A stretch of 64,000 bases of DNA from Chloroflexota bacterium (lineage in GTDB: Bacteria; Chloroflexota; Anaerolineae; Aggregatilineales; Phototrophicaceae). The DNA is taken from the NCBI GenBank assembly GCA_013388745.1, contig JACAER010000009.1:62001-126000 (forward strand), in the 5' to 3' direction. The position numbers and the translations under genes are program-made. A model generated the notes under the pieces. That model had not been told where the DNA came from, did not search any database, and saw only the letters and a list, made by a program, of their open reading frames with translations. Below are positions 28,303 to 36,995 of this stretch, piece by piece. Position 1 is the stretch's first letter. Every line of letters begins with the position of its first letter.

Positions 28303-28330
28303 AAAGGGCGAGTCGTGGCTCGCCCTTTTT
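28303..28330. terminator. hairpin terminator, probably bidirectional
   Basis: AAAGGGCGAG (28303-28312) and CTCGCCCTTT (28319-28328) form a 10-bp stem with a 6-nt loop; TTTTT follows on the plus strand and TTTGCT on the minus strand. It lies between ppx and the convergently positioned end of the gene at 28354. Its core nearly duplicates the hairpin at 91-117. The rest of 28124-28353 holds no gene. Confidence 0.65.
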
Positions 28331-28353
28331 GTTGGGGAGGGAGGAAGCCTGAT

Positions 28354-29931
28354 TTAGTTGCTGATCTGGAAAATGGTTGTCGAGCCGCTGATTTCGTTGG
28401 CGACCACCAGCAGATTTTGGCCGTTGGGGCTGCTGGCCGCCGGGATGAACAGCAGGCCTTCGGGGCCGAGATCGCCCGCTGTCCCCGCGGCTGCATCGCC
28501 GCTGAAATCACGATTGTTGGCGTAGGTGACGAAGACCGGCGCGGCGGGGTCGCTGATGTCGAAGACCATCACGCCGCCGATCCGTTCCAGACCAATAAAA
28601 GCATAGCTGCGTTCAGCGATGACGCCGATTTCAACATCTTCCGGTTCCGGGCCTTTGTTATCGCTGCGATCGTCGAAGGACCCGTTTTCGTCATTGGTGG
28701 CATTGAATTCTGCCGGCAGCAGTTGGGCGATTAACTGTTCGAGCCTATCGCCGCTCTCGTAGATCAGCGTGCCGTCGGCGCTGTAGATGCTGAAGGAGCG
28801 TCCGCCGGGCACATACAGCGCGTCGTAGTCGCCGTCGCCATCGCTGTCGCCCATCGACGTCACAACTTCCAGTTTGCCGAGATTAGCTTCTTCTTGCAGC
28901 GTGGCCGCGTCGGGGAAAGCGCCGCTGTCGAGCGTCATTTCGCTGACTTCGCCCTCTTCGCTGTAGCCTTCGTAGTCGCGCGTGTCGCCTTCGTTGGCGG
29001 TGATGTAATAGACCATGCCGCCAATTTCAAAGGTGGCGATGCCGTCGGGCTGATACATGCCGAACACCGGCCAGAGCGCAATATTGATAGCGCCATCTTC
29101 GTTACTGGCGTCCAGGCCGCTGCCTTCAACACTGTGATCCTTGAAGCCGAGCGCGCGGATTTCGAGCACGGTGGCGCTGGCGATGTCGAGCACGGCGACG
29201 GCATTATTCTCTTGCAGTGTGACAAAAGCCAGCGTGCCATCGGGCGACACGGCGATATATTCCGGCTCCAGGTCCTGGGCGACGGTGGCGTTGGGGCCGT
29301 AAATGCGCACTTCGGCAGGCAGTTCTGCGGCGCGCGCGCCATCACGGTTGAAATCGGCAAACCCGAGGGTGATCACGTTGTCCTGCGTGAGCGTTTCCAC
29401 ACCGCCGGACAAATCAATGATGCTCACCGAACCTTCGGGGTCAACGGTGTAATCGTCGCTCGGCTCGCCTTCGTTAGCCGTTAGCGCGCGCCTGCCATCG
29501 GGCGTGAAGGTGACCATATCGGGCAGCACGCCGACATTGACCGTCGCCAGCAGCGTGCCCGCGGCGTCGAGGAACACCACCGTGCCCGCGCCGTCGGTGG
29601 CTTCAGCATTGAGCGCTACCGCGGCCAGATTGCTGCTGGAGACAGCCACACTGTTCGGGCTGCCGTAAGCGCTGACATCGACCTGAGTCGTCAGCGCGGG
29701 GTTCGCGGGATCGCTGATGTTGACAATATCGATAGTATCGCTGGCGCCATTGACGATGAACAACGACTGCGACGCAGGGTTATAGGCAACGATTTCTGCC
29801 GCGCTTTCGTCGAACATACCGGTGGCATAGCGGCCCAGCACTTGCAGGGACAGCGGGTTGTCCTGCGCCAGGGCGGGAGCGAGCGTCAACAAAAATACAC
29901 ACACGACCAACAAACCTACTCTTGTGCGCAA
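28354..29931 (-). CDS. secreted choice-of-anchor-I beta-propeller-like protein
   Basis: A 525-residue exported protein. The N-terminus is a signal peptide (hydrophobic VGLLVVCVFLLTLAPALAQ, cleavage after AQ). The body has repeated propeller-like blades (SPNSVAVSSSNLAAVAL, PDMVTFTPDGRRALTANEGEP, EPEYIAVSPDGTLAFVTLQ) and the family-specific EGDTRDYEGY and KGPEPEDVEIG. Relatives ('choice-of-anchor I', mesenchyme-specific glycoprotein-like) are surface proteins of unknown function, sometimes near phosphatases. No C-terminal anchor is visible. The start is TTG, supported by AAGGAG 8 nt upstream. Confidence 0.82.
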   Translation of the reverse strand: MRTRVGLLVVCVFLLTLAPALAQDNPLSLQVLGRYATGMFDESAAEIVAYNPASQSLFIVNGASDTIDIVNISDPANPALTTQVDVSAYGSPNSVAVSSSNLAAVALNAEATDGAGTVVFLDAAGTLLATVNVGVLPDMVTFTPDGRRALTANEGEPSDDYTVDPEGSVSIIDLSGGVETLTQDNVITLGFADFNRDGARAAELPAEVRIYGPNATVAQDLEPEYIAVSPDGTLAFVTLQENNAVAVLDIASATVLEIRALGFKDHSVEGSGLDASNEDGAINIALWPVFGMYQPDGIATFEIGGMVYYITANEGDTRDYEGYSEEGEVSEMTLDSGAFPDAATLQEEANLGKLEVVTSMGDSDGDGDYDALYVPGGRSFSIYSADGTLIYESGDRLEQLIAQLLPAEFNATNDENGSFDDRSDNKGPEPEDVEIGVIAERSYAFIGLERIGGVMVFDISDPAAPVFVTYANNRDFSGDAAAGTAGDLGPEGLLFIPAASSPNGQNLLVVANEISGSTTIFQISN

Positions 29932-30040
29932 TGTCTTTTCTCCTTGATAGGAACGCTGTGAGCGGACACGCAGATTGTTGGCCTGGCGTTTTAAGTTATT
30001 GTTAGGAGAGTTTTAAGTCTAGCTGTGGTCTCACCGAGTG

Positions 30041-30508
30041 TTAAACCACCAGCTTGAGCGCTGTCGGCAGATATTCCTTGATCGTGTCGATCAGCAGCGC
30101 ATACGTGCCGCGCGCCAGCGCCGGCGCGAGAATCACGCTCTTGACAAAACCGCCTGCCGCGCGCTCCACCATCCACAGATCAACGCCGTGCAGCGGGATG
30201 TCTGGCTGATCGCTCAAATTATCGAAGCGCAGCATTTGCAGCGCGCGCACCAGCGCCTCGTAACGCGAGGGCGCCAGCGGGTGTTGCAGCGGCCTGTGCC
30301 CCAGCGCCCCCAGAAACACCACCGTCAGCCGCGCGCCGCTCACGCGCGAAAATTCCGCCGTGCCCACCGAATCGCGCGCGCGCCGGTCAAAATAATGCAC
30401 CGTAACGCGGTAAGCCGCCTGCACACCCGCGCGTCCGGCCAGTTCACGCAGCGCGGGCAGCCCGGCGTGTTGGGCAATCGCCCGCAGCATCGCCGCCTGA
30501 TTTTCCAT
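30041..30508 (-). CDS. hypothetical protein, co-transcribed with kinase
   Basis: A 155-residue protein I cannot assign. It starts with a helical segment (AAMLRAIAQHAGLPALRELAGRAG), then beta strands including YRVTVHYFDRRARDS and GARLTVVFLGALG, and ends LPTALKLVV. No signal peptide or membrane segment. Its ATG is 9 nt after the kinase stop, so it belongs to the TrkA-kinase operon. Confidence 0.5.
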   Translation of the reverse strand: MENQAAMLRAIAQHAGLPALRELAGRAGVQAAYRVTVHYFDRRARDSVGTAEFSRVSGARLTVVFLGALGHRPLQHPLAPSRYEALVRALQMLRFDNLSDQPDIPLHGVDLWMVERAAGGFVKSVILAPALARGTYALLIDTIKEYLPTALKLVV

Positions 30509-30517
30509 AGGCTTGGC

Positions 30518-33097
30518 CTACGACGTAAAGAAATTCGCGCAGGTCACTTCGCCGCTGACGCCCTGGGCCACCAACTGCGCGAATTCCGCGCCCAGATCAA
30601 CCGCGCGCAGCGCGCGCACGTCTTGCAGCGCGCCCGGCAGCCGCCCCAGATTTTGCCGCACTTCCGCCCGCAGCATGTACAGAATTGCGAAATCCGGGTC
30701 CAACAAGATGCCCTGACTGTACGCGGCTTCGGCTTCCTCGTATTGTTCCAGGTTACAGTGTGCGTAGCCTTCGATCAGATACGGATCCGCCAGCGTCGGC
30801 ATGACCGCGCTGGCCTGCTGCGCGGCGGCGATGCCCTGTTCATACTGCCCCAGCAGTAAACTACCGAAAGCGTTGAACAGCGGCCCAAAGACATTCTGTG
30901 CGCGCCGACCATAGTACACCTGTGAAATCCGGTTCGCCAACGTCGGATCGGGGAAGCGCGTCAGCACCGTTTGCACATAGCCGCGCGTATCAGCAATCCG
31001 TCCCTGCCGCAGCGCCAGCACAGTGGAGGCGATGTAAGGGAAATTGGCGTCGGGATTCATTGTGAATACGCGCGCATAGTCTTCCTGCGCGCCGGTAAAA
31101 TCGCGCAGCAGGTAGCGCAGCGCCGCGCGGTAATTCAGCGGAAACCACTCGTCGGGACGCTGCTCGACAATCTGGCTGAACAATTCCAGCGCCCGCGCGT
31201 AATCGCCGTTGATTTCTGCCAGCCCGGCTTCCATATACAGCGGCATCAGCCAGCCCGCTGGCGCCAGCCGCCGCAGCGTCACGACATCGCGTTCGGCGGC
31301 GTCCAGAAACTCCGGCCCCTGCGATTGATACAGCAGTCCGCGAAACGAGTACAGAATCGGGTTGCTCGTGTCCTGTTCCAGCGCGGCGCTGATTTCACTG
31401 AGGGCCTGCTCCGGGTCGCTCAGATACGTCTGGAAACCACGCTGGACGCGCGCGCCGACACTGTTCCCCGGCATCTCCGCCGGTGTCACCTCCAGCGCAT
31501 CTTGCAGCGCCAGTGAGCGCAGCGTAGCATAGCCGTCGCCGTTGGCGTTATTCAGCAGCGTAAAGATGCCGACGACCTGCGGCGTGACCGACTGCTGGCG
31601 TTCATCGCTGATCTGCACACGCACATTCACTGTGCGTTCCAGCAGCGCGCGCTCAAAAGCAATATACGTGAAGCGGGTTAGCGCGCCGATCTGCACATCG
31701 AGCGTCGTGATCTGCCCGTCGTAACTGCCCCAGACGACGATGGGCGCCGCGTTGGCTTCAGCCGCGGCGCGCGCTTCTTCATCGGAACGAATCACGGCGG
31801 GGTACGTGCGCACACGCAGATTCGAAAAGGGAATCTCGATTTCCAGCACGCGCGTCAGATTGTCGATCACCACGCCGGTGACATCGCGCTCGTCGCTGCC
31901 GTCGATCTGCGCCACCAGCACCATGTATTCGCCCGCCGCCACTGGCTCGACTGTGGCGATGGTATTGGTCAACGCCACGCCGCCGGGGCGCAGCGCCAAC
32001 AGCACAAGCACGAGCAGCACCAACAGCCCGACAATGCCCGCGCCGATGAGCAGCGGGGTAGGACGCGCCGATGGGGCTTTGGCGCCCGGCGCGAATGTGC
32101 CCTGCGGTTCGCGCACGCCGCTGAAAACGGGGGGGCTGCCGGCGGGCGCGCTGGTCAGCCCTGATGGGATAGATGTTGGCGTGGGGGTGCCAAAGCGTTC
32201 GCTGCCGGCGGCCAGTTCGTCGCGCAGCGCCTCTGTGTTAGCGGACGCCTGAAAGCCTTCGATCTGTGAGGTGTCGCCGCTGAGAATGGCCTCTAACTGC
32301 GCGCCAACCAAGCGGATGCTGTTAATGCGCATCTCGCGGTCTTTTTCCAGCATACGCATCACCAGGTTTTCTACCAGCGGCGGCACATCCGAGCGCAGCG
32401 CGCGCAGCGGCGGCACGGGTTTCGCCAGAATCGCCGTCAGCAGCGCGGCGGTTTGTTCCTCCATAAAAGGCCGCCGTCCGCCCAGCATTTCGTAGAACAT
32501 CACGCCAAAAGCCCAGATGTCGGCGCGCGCATCCGGCGGCATGCCCTCTAGCATTTCCGGGCTGAGATACGCATACGTGCCGATCAGCGAGCCGCTCTGT
32601 GTCATGCGTGTGCGGTCGCCCATCTGCGCCACACCGAAATCCGTCAGCTTGGGCGTGCCGTCTTCGGTGATGAGCACGTTGGCCGGTTTGATGTCGCGGT
32701 GGATGATCTTCAGGCGGTGGGCGCGCGTCAGGGCGTCGGCCAGATCGAGCGCGATTTCCAGCGCGCGTTTGATCGGCAGTTGTTCCTCGCGCCGCAGCAG
32801 ATCCAGCAGCGAACCGCCGCCGACATATTCCATCAGCAGAAAATGCTGGCCGTCTTCTTCGGCCGTGCCGAGCATTTTGACGATGTTAGGGTGGTTGAGC
32901 AGACGCAGCGCTTCGCCTTCGCGCGCGAAACGTTCGAGCATATTGGGGTCTTCGTTGAGAATCTCGGCTTTGAGCGCTTTGATGGCGATAGTTTGCCCGG
33001 TTTGCATATCCACGCCGCGATACACCGTGCCCATACCGCCCTGTCCCAGTGTGGCTTCAACGCGATAGCGCCCGCCGATCACCCAATTGTCTTTCAT
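30518..33097 (-). CDS. membrane Ser/Thr protein kinase with TPR sensor domain
   Basis: A PknB-like kinase of 859 residues from ATG 33097. The catalytic domain (1-~265) has GQGGMGTVYRG (19-28), Lys40, HRD (133-135) and DFG (153-155), all intact. One transmembrane helix lies at ~347-370 (IGAGIVGLLVLLVLVLLAL). The extracytoplasmic part begins with an alpha/beta domain and ends in TPR-like repeats (~590-850) such as PYLIEGYAHCNLEQYEEAEAAYSQG. The longer frame to 33157 is rejected because it overlaps the TrkA gene. The stop-to-start gap to TrkA is 4 nt, suggesting that the channel and kinase act together. Confidence 0.87.
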   Translation of the reverse strand: MKDNWVIGGRYRVEATLGQGGMGTVYRGVDMQTGQTIAIKALKAEILNEDPNMLERFAREGEALRLLNHPNIVKMLGTAEEDGQHFLLMEYVGGGSLLDLLRREEQLPIKRALEIALDLADALTRAHRLKIIHRDIKPANVLITEDGTPKLTDFGVAQMGDRTRMTQSGSLIGTYAYLSPEMLEGMPPDARADIWAFGVMFYEMLGGRRPFMEEQTAALLTAILAKPVPPLRALRSDVPPLVENLVMRMLEKDREMRINSIRLVGAQLEAILSGDTSQIEGFQASANTEALRDELAAGSERFGTPTPTSIPSGLTSAPAGSPPVFSGVREPQGTFAPGAKAPSARPTPLLIGAGIVGLLVLLVLVLLALRPGGVALTNTIATVEPVAAGEYMVLVAQIDGSDERDVTGVVIDNLTRVLEIEIPFSNLRVRTYPAVIRSDEEARAAAEANAAPIVVWGSYDGQITTLDVQIGALTRFTYIAFERALLERTVNVRVQISDERQQSVTPQVVGIFTLLNNANGDGYATLRSLALQDALEVTPAEMPGNSVGARVQRGFQTYLSDPEQALSEISAALEQDTSNPILYSFRGLLYQSQGPEFLDAAERDVVTLRRLAPAGWLMPLYMEAGLAEINGDYARALELFSQIVEQRPDEWFPLNYRAALRYLLRDFTGAQEDYARVFTMNPDANFPYIASTVLALRQGRIADTRGYVQTVLTRFPDPTLANRISQVYYGRRAQNVFGPLFNAFGSLLLGQYEQGIAAAQQASAVMPTLADPYLIEGYAHCNLEQYEEAEAAYSQGILLDPDFAILYMLRAEVRQNLGRLPGALQDVRALRAVDLGAEFAQLVAQGVSGEVTCANFFTS

Positions 33098-33101
33098 CGC
33101 C

Positions 33102-34196
33102 TTATTTCCCCTTATTATTGCGGCGGTTGCGCTCGACCAGATTAATGATGCGGTCATGCCGCGCGAAGATCACCAGCATATCGCCGTCACGCACCAGCAT
33201 TTTGCTGTCGGGCTGCACAGCGATGTCGTCGCCGCGCCCGTGCAGCACAATATCCATATTGTGTTCATCTTGCAGCTTGCCCACCGTCTGCCCATCCAGA
33301 AACGAACCCGGCGCGACCTGCAAGCGGATCATACTGTATTCTACGCCCTGAATGCGCAGCGTCTGCGTGATTTCGATGCCAACCGCCGCCCCCGCGAAAG
33401 CCGGTGCGGCCAGATCAGAAGCGCTCAACACGGCCTGCACGTTCATAAAACGCGAAATCTGATTGGTGAACTGGTCATCCCACATGCGTGCCACGATGCG
33501 AATATCGGGGTTCATGTCGCGCGCGCGCATGATGATTTCGACGTTGACATTATCGCTGGCCGTGCAGACGATCAAGGCCTGCGCGTAACGCAGCCCGGCG
33601 CTGCTCAAAACCGCGCGGTCGCGGGCGTCGCCCGTCAGCAGGGTAACATCAATCGCGTTCATTTCTTCGTTCAGTTCCGGCTTGGCTTTTTCGTCGATAC
33701 CCACGACGCCAAAGCCCATCTGCGCCAGCGTGCGCAGCACCCGCAGGCCCACATGGCCGACACCGACGATAATGATATGGTCACGGTAAGTCGAGGCCAC
33801 AGCTTCCCTCCAGGCGTCACGCCGTTCATCGCGGTTAAAGAACAAACGCACAAAATCGCTGGCGCCGCGCCCCAGAATGTAGATCGCCAGCAGCGGCATG
33901 AGATACCAGAAGGCGATAATCTGGATTTCGGGCGGCGCCGTCTCCAGATGCGGCTCGAAAACCATCAGGCGCAGCATGATATAGGGCATATCGACCAGCG
34001 GCGGATAACCATAGCCCGCGCCGGCCAGCAGTTCGCGGTAGAACAGGCCGCCGCCCAAAATAATGACCAGAAACAGCAGAATCGGACGCCGGAATTCGCG
34101 TGCCAGCGCGCTGGTATCGCGCCAGACCGCCCGCAGCGCGCGCCAAAAACGCCGCCAGCGGCGCGGCTGTCCGGTCGTCAACAAGCGTGCGCTCAT
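33102..34196 (-). CDS. TrkA-N/RCK ion-channel-like protein
   Basis: A 364-residue protein with a basic N-terminus, two to three membrane segments (~38-54, ~92-110), an RCK nucleotide-binding domain starting IIIVGVGHVG (141-150) and ending with conserved Asp/Glu strands, and a C-terminal TrkA-C domain (~280-360). This is the layout of ligand-gated K+ channels. The expected TVGYG filter is not present; between the membrane segments the only similar stretch is AGYGYPP (60-66). Ion selectivity is therefore uncertain. It heads an operon with a Ser/Thr kinase. Confidence 0.72.
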   Translation of the reverse strand: MSARLLTTGQPRRWRRFWRALRAVWRDTSALAREFRRPILLFLVIILGGGLFYRELLAGAGYGYPPLVDMPYIMLRLMVFEPHLETAPPEIQIIAFWYLMPLLAIYILGRGASDFVRLFFNRDERRDAWREAVASTYRDHIIIVGVGHVGLRVLRTLAQMGFGVVGIDEKAKPELNEEMNAIDVTLLTGDARDRAVLSSAGLRYAQALIVCTASDNVNVEIIMRARDMNPDIRIVARMWDDQFTNQISRFMNVQAVLSASDLAAPAFAGAAVGIEITQTLRIQGVEYSMIRLQVAPGSFLDGQTVGKLQDEHNMDIVLHGRGDDIAVQPDSKMLVRDGDMLVIFARHDRIINLVERNRRNNKGK

Positions 34197-34269
34197 TAGG
34201 CCACCCTATAACTTGAGGTAATGATGTGTATGTATTGTAGCGCTTAAGTTCGCCAGCGGCCAAACGCGC

Positions 34270-34548
34270 TCACTCATCTTCGCCGAGCGGAAAATGGGGC
34301 TTGCGCTGTTTTTCCAGCCAGCGATCGAGCGCGATCAAGAGGGCCATCAGCAGCAGCGCCGCGGGGACGGCGGCCAGCCCGCCCAGCAGCAGCGTATGAT
34401 AGCGCATTGTCCAGAAGCCGTTGGGCACAAGGTACATCAAGGCGAAGATCAGCCCCACAATCAGCGACAGCACAAGCGCGATCACACCGATGATCGTCGT
34501 CATCAGCAGCCCAAAGACCAGCCAGCGTAGAATCTCGATGCTGTTCAT
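34270..34548 (-). CDS. small two-helix membrane protein
   Basis: A 92-residue protein from ATG 34548 with two hydrophobic helices (LVFGLLMTTIIGVIALVLSLIVG and LLGGLAAVPAALLLMALLIAL), a TMRYH loop and a polar, acidic C-terminus. Longer starts at 34560 and 34620 are possible but add a polar stretch. Function unknown. It is divergent from the gene at 34650. Confidence 0.5.
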   Translation of the reverse strand: MNSIEILRWLVFGLLMTTIIGVIALVLSLIVGLIFALMYLVPNGFWTMRYHTLLLGGLAAVPAALLLMALLIALDRWLEKQRKPHFPLGEDE

Positions 34549-34649
34549 AGACTCAGAGTATACCATTTGCGCGCCCCAAGCGACAAAGTTGGCCTCTGCT
34601 TCGCGCCGTTCGTGATACACTGGACATAAAGTGTAGCGGAGACGGACTG

Positions 34650-35087
34650 ATGTCGAACAATCTTGCGCCTGTGCATTATTTAAGTGTGATCGCGGTCGTC
34701 GTGCTGGACGCGCTGTGGGGCTTCGCCGAAGGCTTCATGCTGTTCTGGTCGCCCTTGTTCGTGATTTTTCTGGCGTTCACCAGCGGCGGCCTCGCGGGCT
34801 ACGCGGTGTATCAGGTGCAGCGGCAGTTAGCGCACGATACGCATCAACAGGCCCTGGCCAAAGCGGTTGTGCTGGGCATTCTGGCGGGCGTGCCGTTTAT
34901 GGTGACCGGGACGGTGCTGGGGCTGGTGGTGTTGGTGTGGCTGGCGGCGGCCAGCATCTTTAAAGGCGGCAGCGACGACGGTGGCGGCGGCACGCACAAA
35001 CGCGCGCCGGAAGACCTGCCGGATATGCCCAAAAAAGTCGTCGAGGCGCCGGAAAGGCCGAGCGGCAAAAACGCGCGCTGGAATTAA
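34650..35087 (+). CDS. membrane protein of unknown function
   Basis: A 145-residue protein with three hydrophobic segments (~12-32, ~33-53, ~70-100) and a Gly/Lys/Pro-rich cytoplasmic tail (GGSDDGGGGTHKRAPEDLP). I do not recognise a family. The short gap to the divergent gene at 34548 should hold both promoters. Confidence 0.5.
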   Translation: MSNNLAPVHYLSVIAVVVLDALWGFAEGFMLFWSPLFVIFLAFTSGGLAGYAVYQVQRQLAHDTHQQALAKAVVLGILAGVPFMVTGTVLGLVVLVWLAAASIFKGGSDDGGGGTHKRAPEDLPDMPKKVVEAPERPSGKNARWN

Positions 35088-35187
35088 GATGCGCCCCAGG
35101 GCAATCAACAGCAAAACGTTATCAACTGGAATTTTGACGATCTCTTCCAGCAGCGCTTGCTACAGCGCGCGCGAAAGACTGCTCACA

Positions 35188-35724
35188 ATGAACCATGACG
35201 ACCATGTTGCACTGCTCAAAGATGGCATCGCTGCGCCCGGTGGCGTCTGGGCCGATTTCGGCGCGGGCAGCGGCGCGTTTACGCTGGCGCTGGCCGAGCT
35301 GATCGGCGTCCAGGGCAGCATCTACGCTGTTGACCGCGATCCACACGCGCTCGACGAACAGGCGCGCCGGCTGCGCCAGCGTTTCCCGGCGCTGCACGTG
35401 CAGCACATGGCCGCCGATTTCACGCAGCCGCTGGATCTGCCGCCGCTGGACGGCATCGTTATGGCCAATGCGCTGCATTTCGTGCGCGCCAAAAATCCGC
35501 TGCTGCAACGCCTGCGCGCCTATCTCAAGCCCGGCGGACGCCTGCTGCTGGTCGAATATAATGTCGATACAGGCAATAGGTGGGTGCCGTATCCGCTGTC
35601 CTACAGCACCTGGCAGGAGATAGCGCAGCACAATGGCTTTGCGGAAACGCGCAAACTGGCAGCGCGCCCCAGCCGTTTTCTGGGGGAAATCTATTCCGCG
35701 CTGAGTTTCAATCCCGCGCGGTAA
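35188..35724 (+). CDS. class I SAM-dependent methyltransferase
   Basis: A 178-residue Rossmann methyltransferase. Motif I is VWADFGAGSGAFTLALAE, followed by an acidic residue in AVDRDPHAL that binds the ribose, a motif resembling MAADFTQPL for the adenine, and LKPGGRLLLVEYN at the post-III strand. It looks like the UbiE/arsenite-methyltransferase-like small-molecule type; the substrate is unknown. The in-frame extension back to 34981 overlaps the preceding gene and is not used. A terminator follows at 35732. Confidence 0.8.
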   Translation: MNHDDHVALLKDGIAAPGGVWADFGAGSGAFTLALAELIGVQGSIYAVDRDPHALDEQARRLRQRFPALHVQHMAADFTQPLDLPPLDGIVMANALHFVRAKNPLLQRLRAYLKPGGRLLLVEYNVDTGNRWVPYPLSYSTWQEIAQHNGFAETRKLAARPSRFLGEIYSALSFNPAR

Positions 35725-35731
35725 AAAATAA

Positions 35732-35761
35732 GAGCGGCTGCGCGCCGCTCCTCCCGTTTTT
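35732..35761 (+). terminator. intrinsic terminator after methyltransferase
   Basis: GAGCGGC (35732-35738), loop TGCGC, GCCGCTC (35744-35750), then CTCCCGTTTTT. It is 8 nt after the methyltransferase stop. Confidence 0.75.
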
Positions 35762-35767
35762 AGCTCA

Positions 35768-35878
35768 TGTCCCACTATTTATCAGCGTTCGAGCGCTGTG
35801 CTCTTGCCAATCAATTCCGTAAAACCTTCCGGTGATTAGTGTCCCGCTATTTACCAGCGCTCGAGCGCTGTGCTCTTG
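35768..35878. repeat. 39-bp direct repeat of a gene 3' end
   Basis: 35768-35806 and 35840-35878 are identical apart from three transitions. The second copy contains the stop codon and last ~9 codons of the gene at 35851-36186, and the first copy is an extra duplicate beyond the stop. Confidence 0.85.
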
Positions 35879-36186
35879 CGCTGGTTCATCTGCACGACGC
35901 GCACGCCCTGCTGCTTTACCCAGCGTTCGACATAGGGGTTGACCACCACACGCATACGCTTGCTTTCCTGATGCCGTTCCAGCGTGATGTGGTAAATCCG
36001 CGCCCGCCGTGCGCTGCCGTGCCAGATTTCCTGACAAAAAATGAGGCCGCGCACCTGCCAACCCTGCTCGACTGCCGAAAGCAGCGCGTCGCCCCCTGAA
36101 TATTCCTCGGACTGCGCCGACCACGCCCGCTGCCGGGCGCGATCCCCCACATGAAATTCCGCTGGCTGAACCATAAATACCCCCAA
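35851..36186 (-). CDS. small hypothetical protein, copy A of a tandem pair
   Basis: A 111-residue protein of unknown family. It aligns along its length with the product at 36330-36707: EYSGGDALLSAVEQGWQVRG against PYAGGDALLTLLSSGWSLSA, FCQEIWHGSARRARIYHITL against FSQEFWYGDARRVRVYYCDL, VVNPYVERWV against LVNPVVESVV, and the identical VVQMNQRK near the end. No signal or membrane segment. The alternating pattern suggests a compact alpha/beta domain. Presumably a tandem duplication, with the two copies in the same orientation 143 nt apart. Confidence 0.6.
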   Translation of the reverse strand: MGVFMVQPAEFHVGDRARQRAWSAQSEEYSGGDALLSAVEQGWQVRGLIFCQEIWHGSARRARIYHITLERHQESKRMRVVVNPYVERWVKQQGVRVVQMNQRKSTALERW

Positions 36187-36329
36187 AAACGGGCACTAAA
36201 TTAATGTGAACACGGGCATTCATGACACTGTACAGGGTGTAGCGTGTAATGCTGTGAAACGATGAAGGTGTAGTGCGAAGCGTTGATATTTCTCTATGAG
36301 TCTTAGAAAACAACAAATTCAGTTAAATG

Positions 36330-36707
36330 TCAATTATTATCCATTAAGGTTTTCGTTTTTGCCCCTGCTAGCGCTCCCCAGACTTCACGCTGCATGTTCT
36401 TGCGCTGGTTCATTTGCACGACGCGGCAGCCTGCTTTGCGGACAACACTTTCGACCACCGGGTTGACCAGCACGGGCATGCGCACGGTTTCCCCCTCGCA
36501 GTACAGATCGCAGTAGTACACGCGCACACGCCGCGCGTCGCCGTACCAAAATTCCTGACTGAAGACAATCGCGCTGAGCGACCAGCCGCTGCTCAGCAGC
36601 GTGAGCAGCGCGTCGCCGCCGGCATACGGTTCTGAGGACAGCGACCAATGACGGCGAAAAGCATAGGGGTCAAGGCGAAAATCAGGGGGCGATTGCACGC
36701 TTAACAT
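36330..36707 (-). CDS. small hypothetical protein, copy B of a tandem pair
   Basis: A 125-residue paralogue of the protein at 35851-36186 with the same core (GGDALL, QEFWYGDARRVRVYY, VNPVVE, VVQMNQRK) and a longer C-terminal tail (REVWGALAGAKTKTLMDNN). The start is ATG 36707; upstream AGGAGCG lies 6-7 nt before it. The function cannot be inferred. Confidence 0.6.
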   Translation of the reverse strand: MLSVQSPPDFRLDPYAFRRHWSLSSEPYAGGDALLTLLSSGWSLSAIVFSQEFWYGDARRVRVYYCDLYCEGETVRMPVLVNPVVESVVRKAGCRVVQMNQRKNMQREVWGALAGAKTKTLMDNN

Positions 36708-36995
36708 GGCGAACGCTCCTGAGCAACAAAATAAAATGTATTCTCACTTTATTGTAGCACACAGTACAGCGCAAAAGTTCACACAACTTTAACCGCTGCT
36801 GCGCGAGGCCGCTGTGCCAGCGCCAGCCATCAGGCAGGGGCGGCCTCTCATGCATCATTAATATTTTAATATTTTATGGTAAAGTATTTCGACAAAGCTT
36901 AAAAGTAGGGGGGGCTGTATTTAATATTGCTGGCTTAAGTTTAGCCTCTGAACCCCAATATTTTTGACCGAGAGGGTTTGAGGAGAAACTTGAAT
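36708..36995 (+). promoter_or_regulatory. AT-rich promoter region of the sugar transporter operon
   Basis: This 288-nt gap separates divergent genes. Around 36860-36900 it is notably AT-rich (TTAATATTTTAATATTTTATGG, an 8-bp direct repeat), followed by a run of seven G at 36908. I cannot fix -35/-10 boxes. AGGAG at ~36981 is the ribosome site of the binding-protein gene. Confidence 0.35.
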
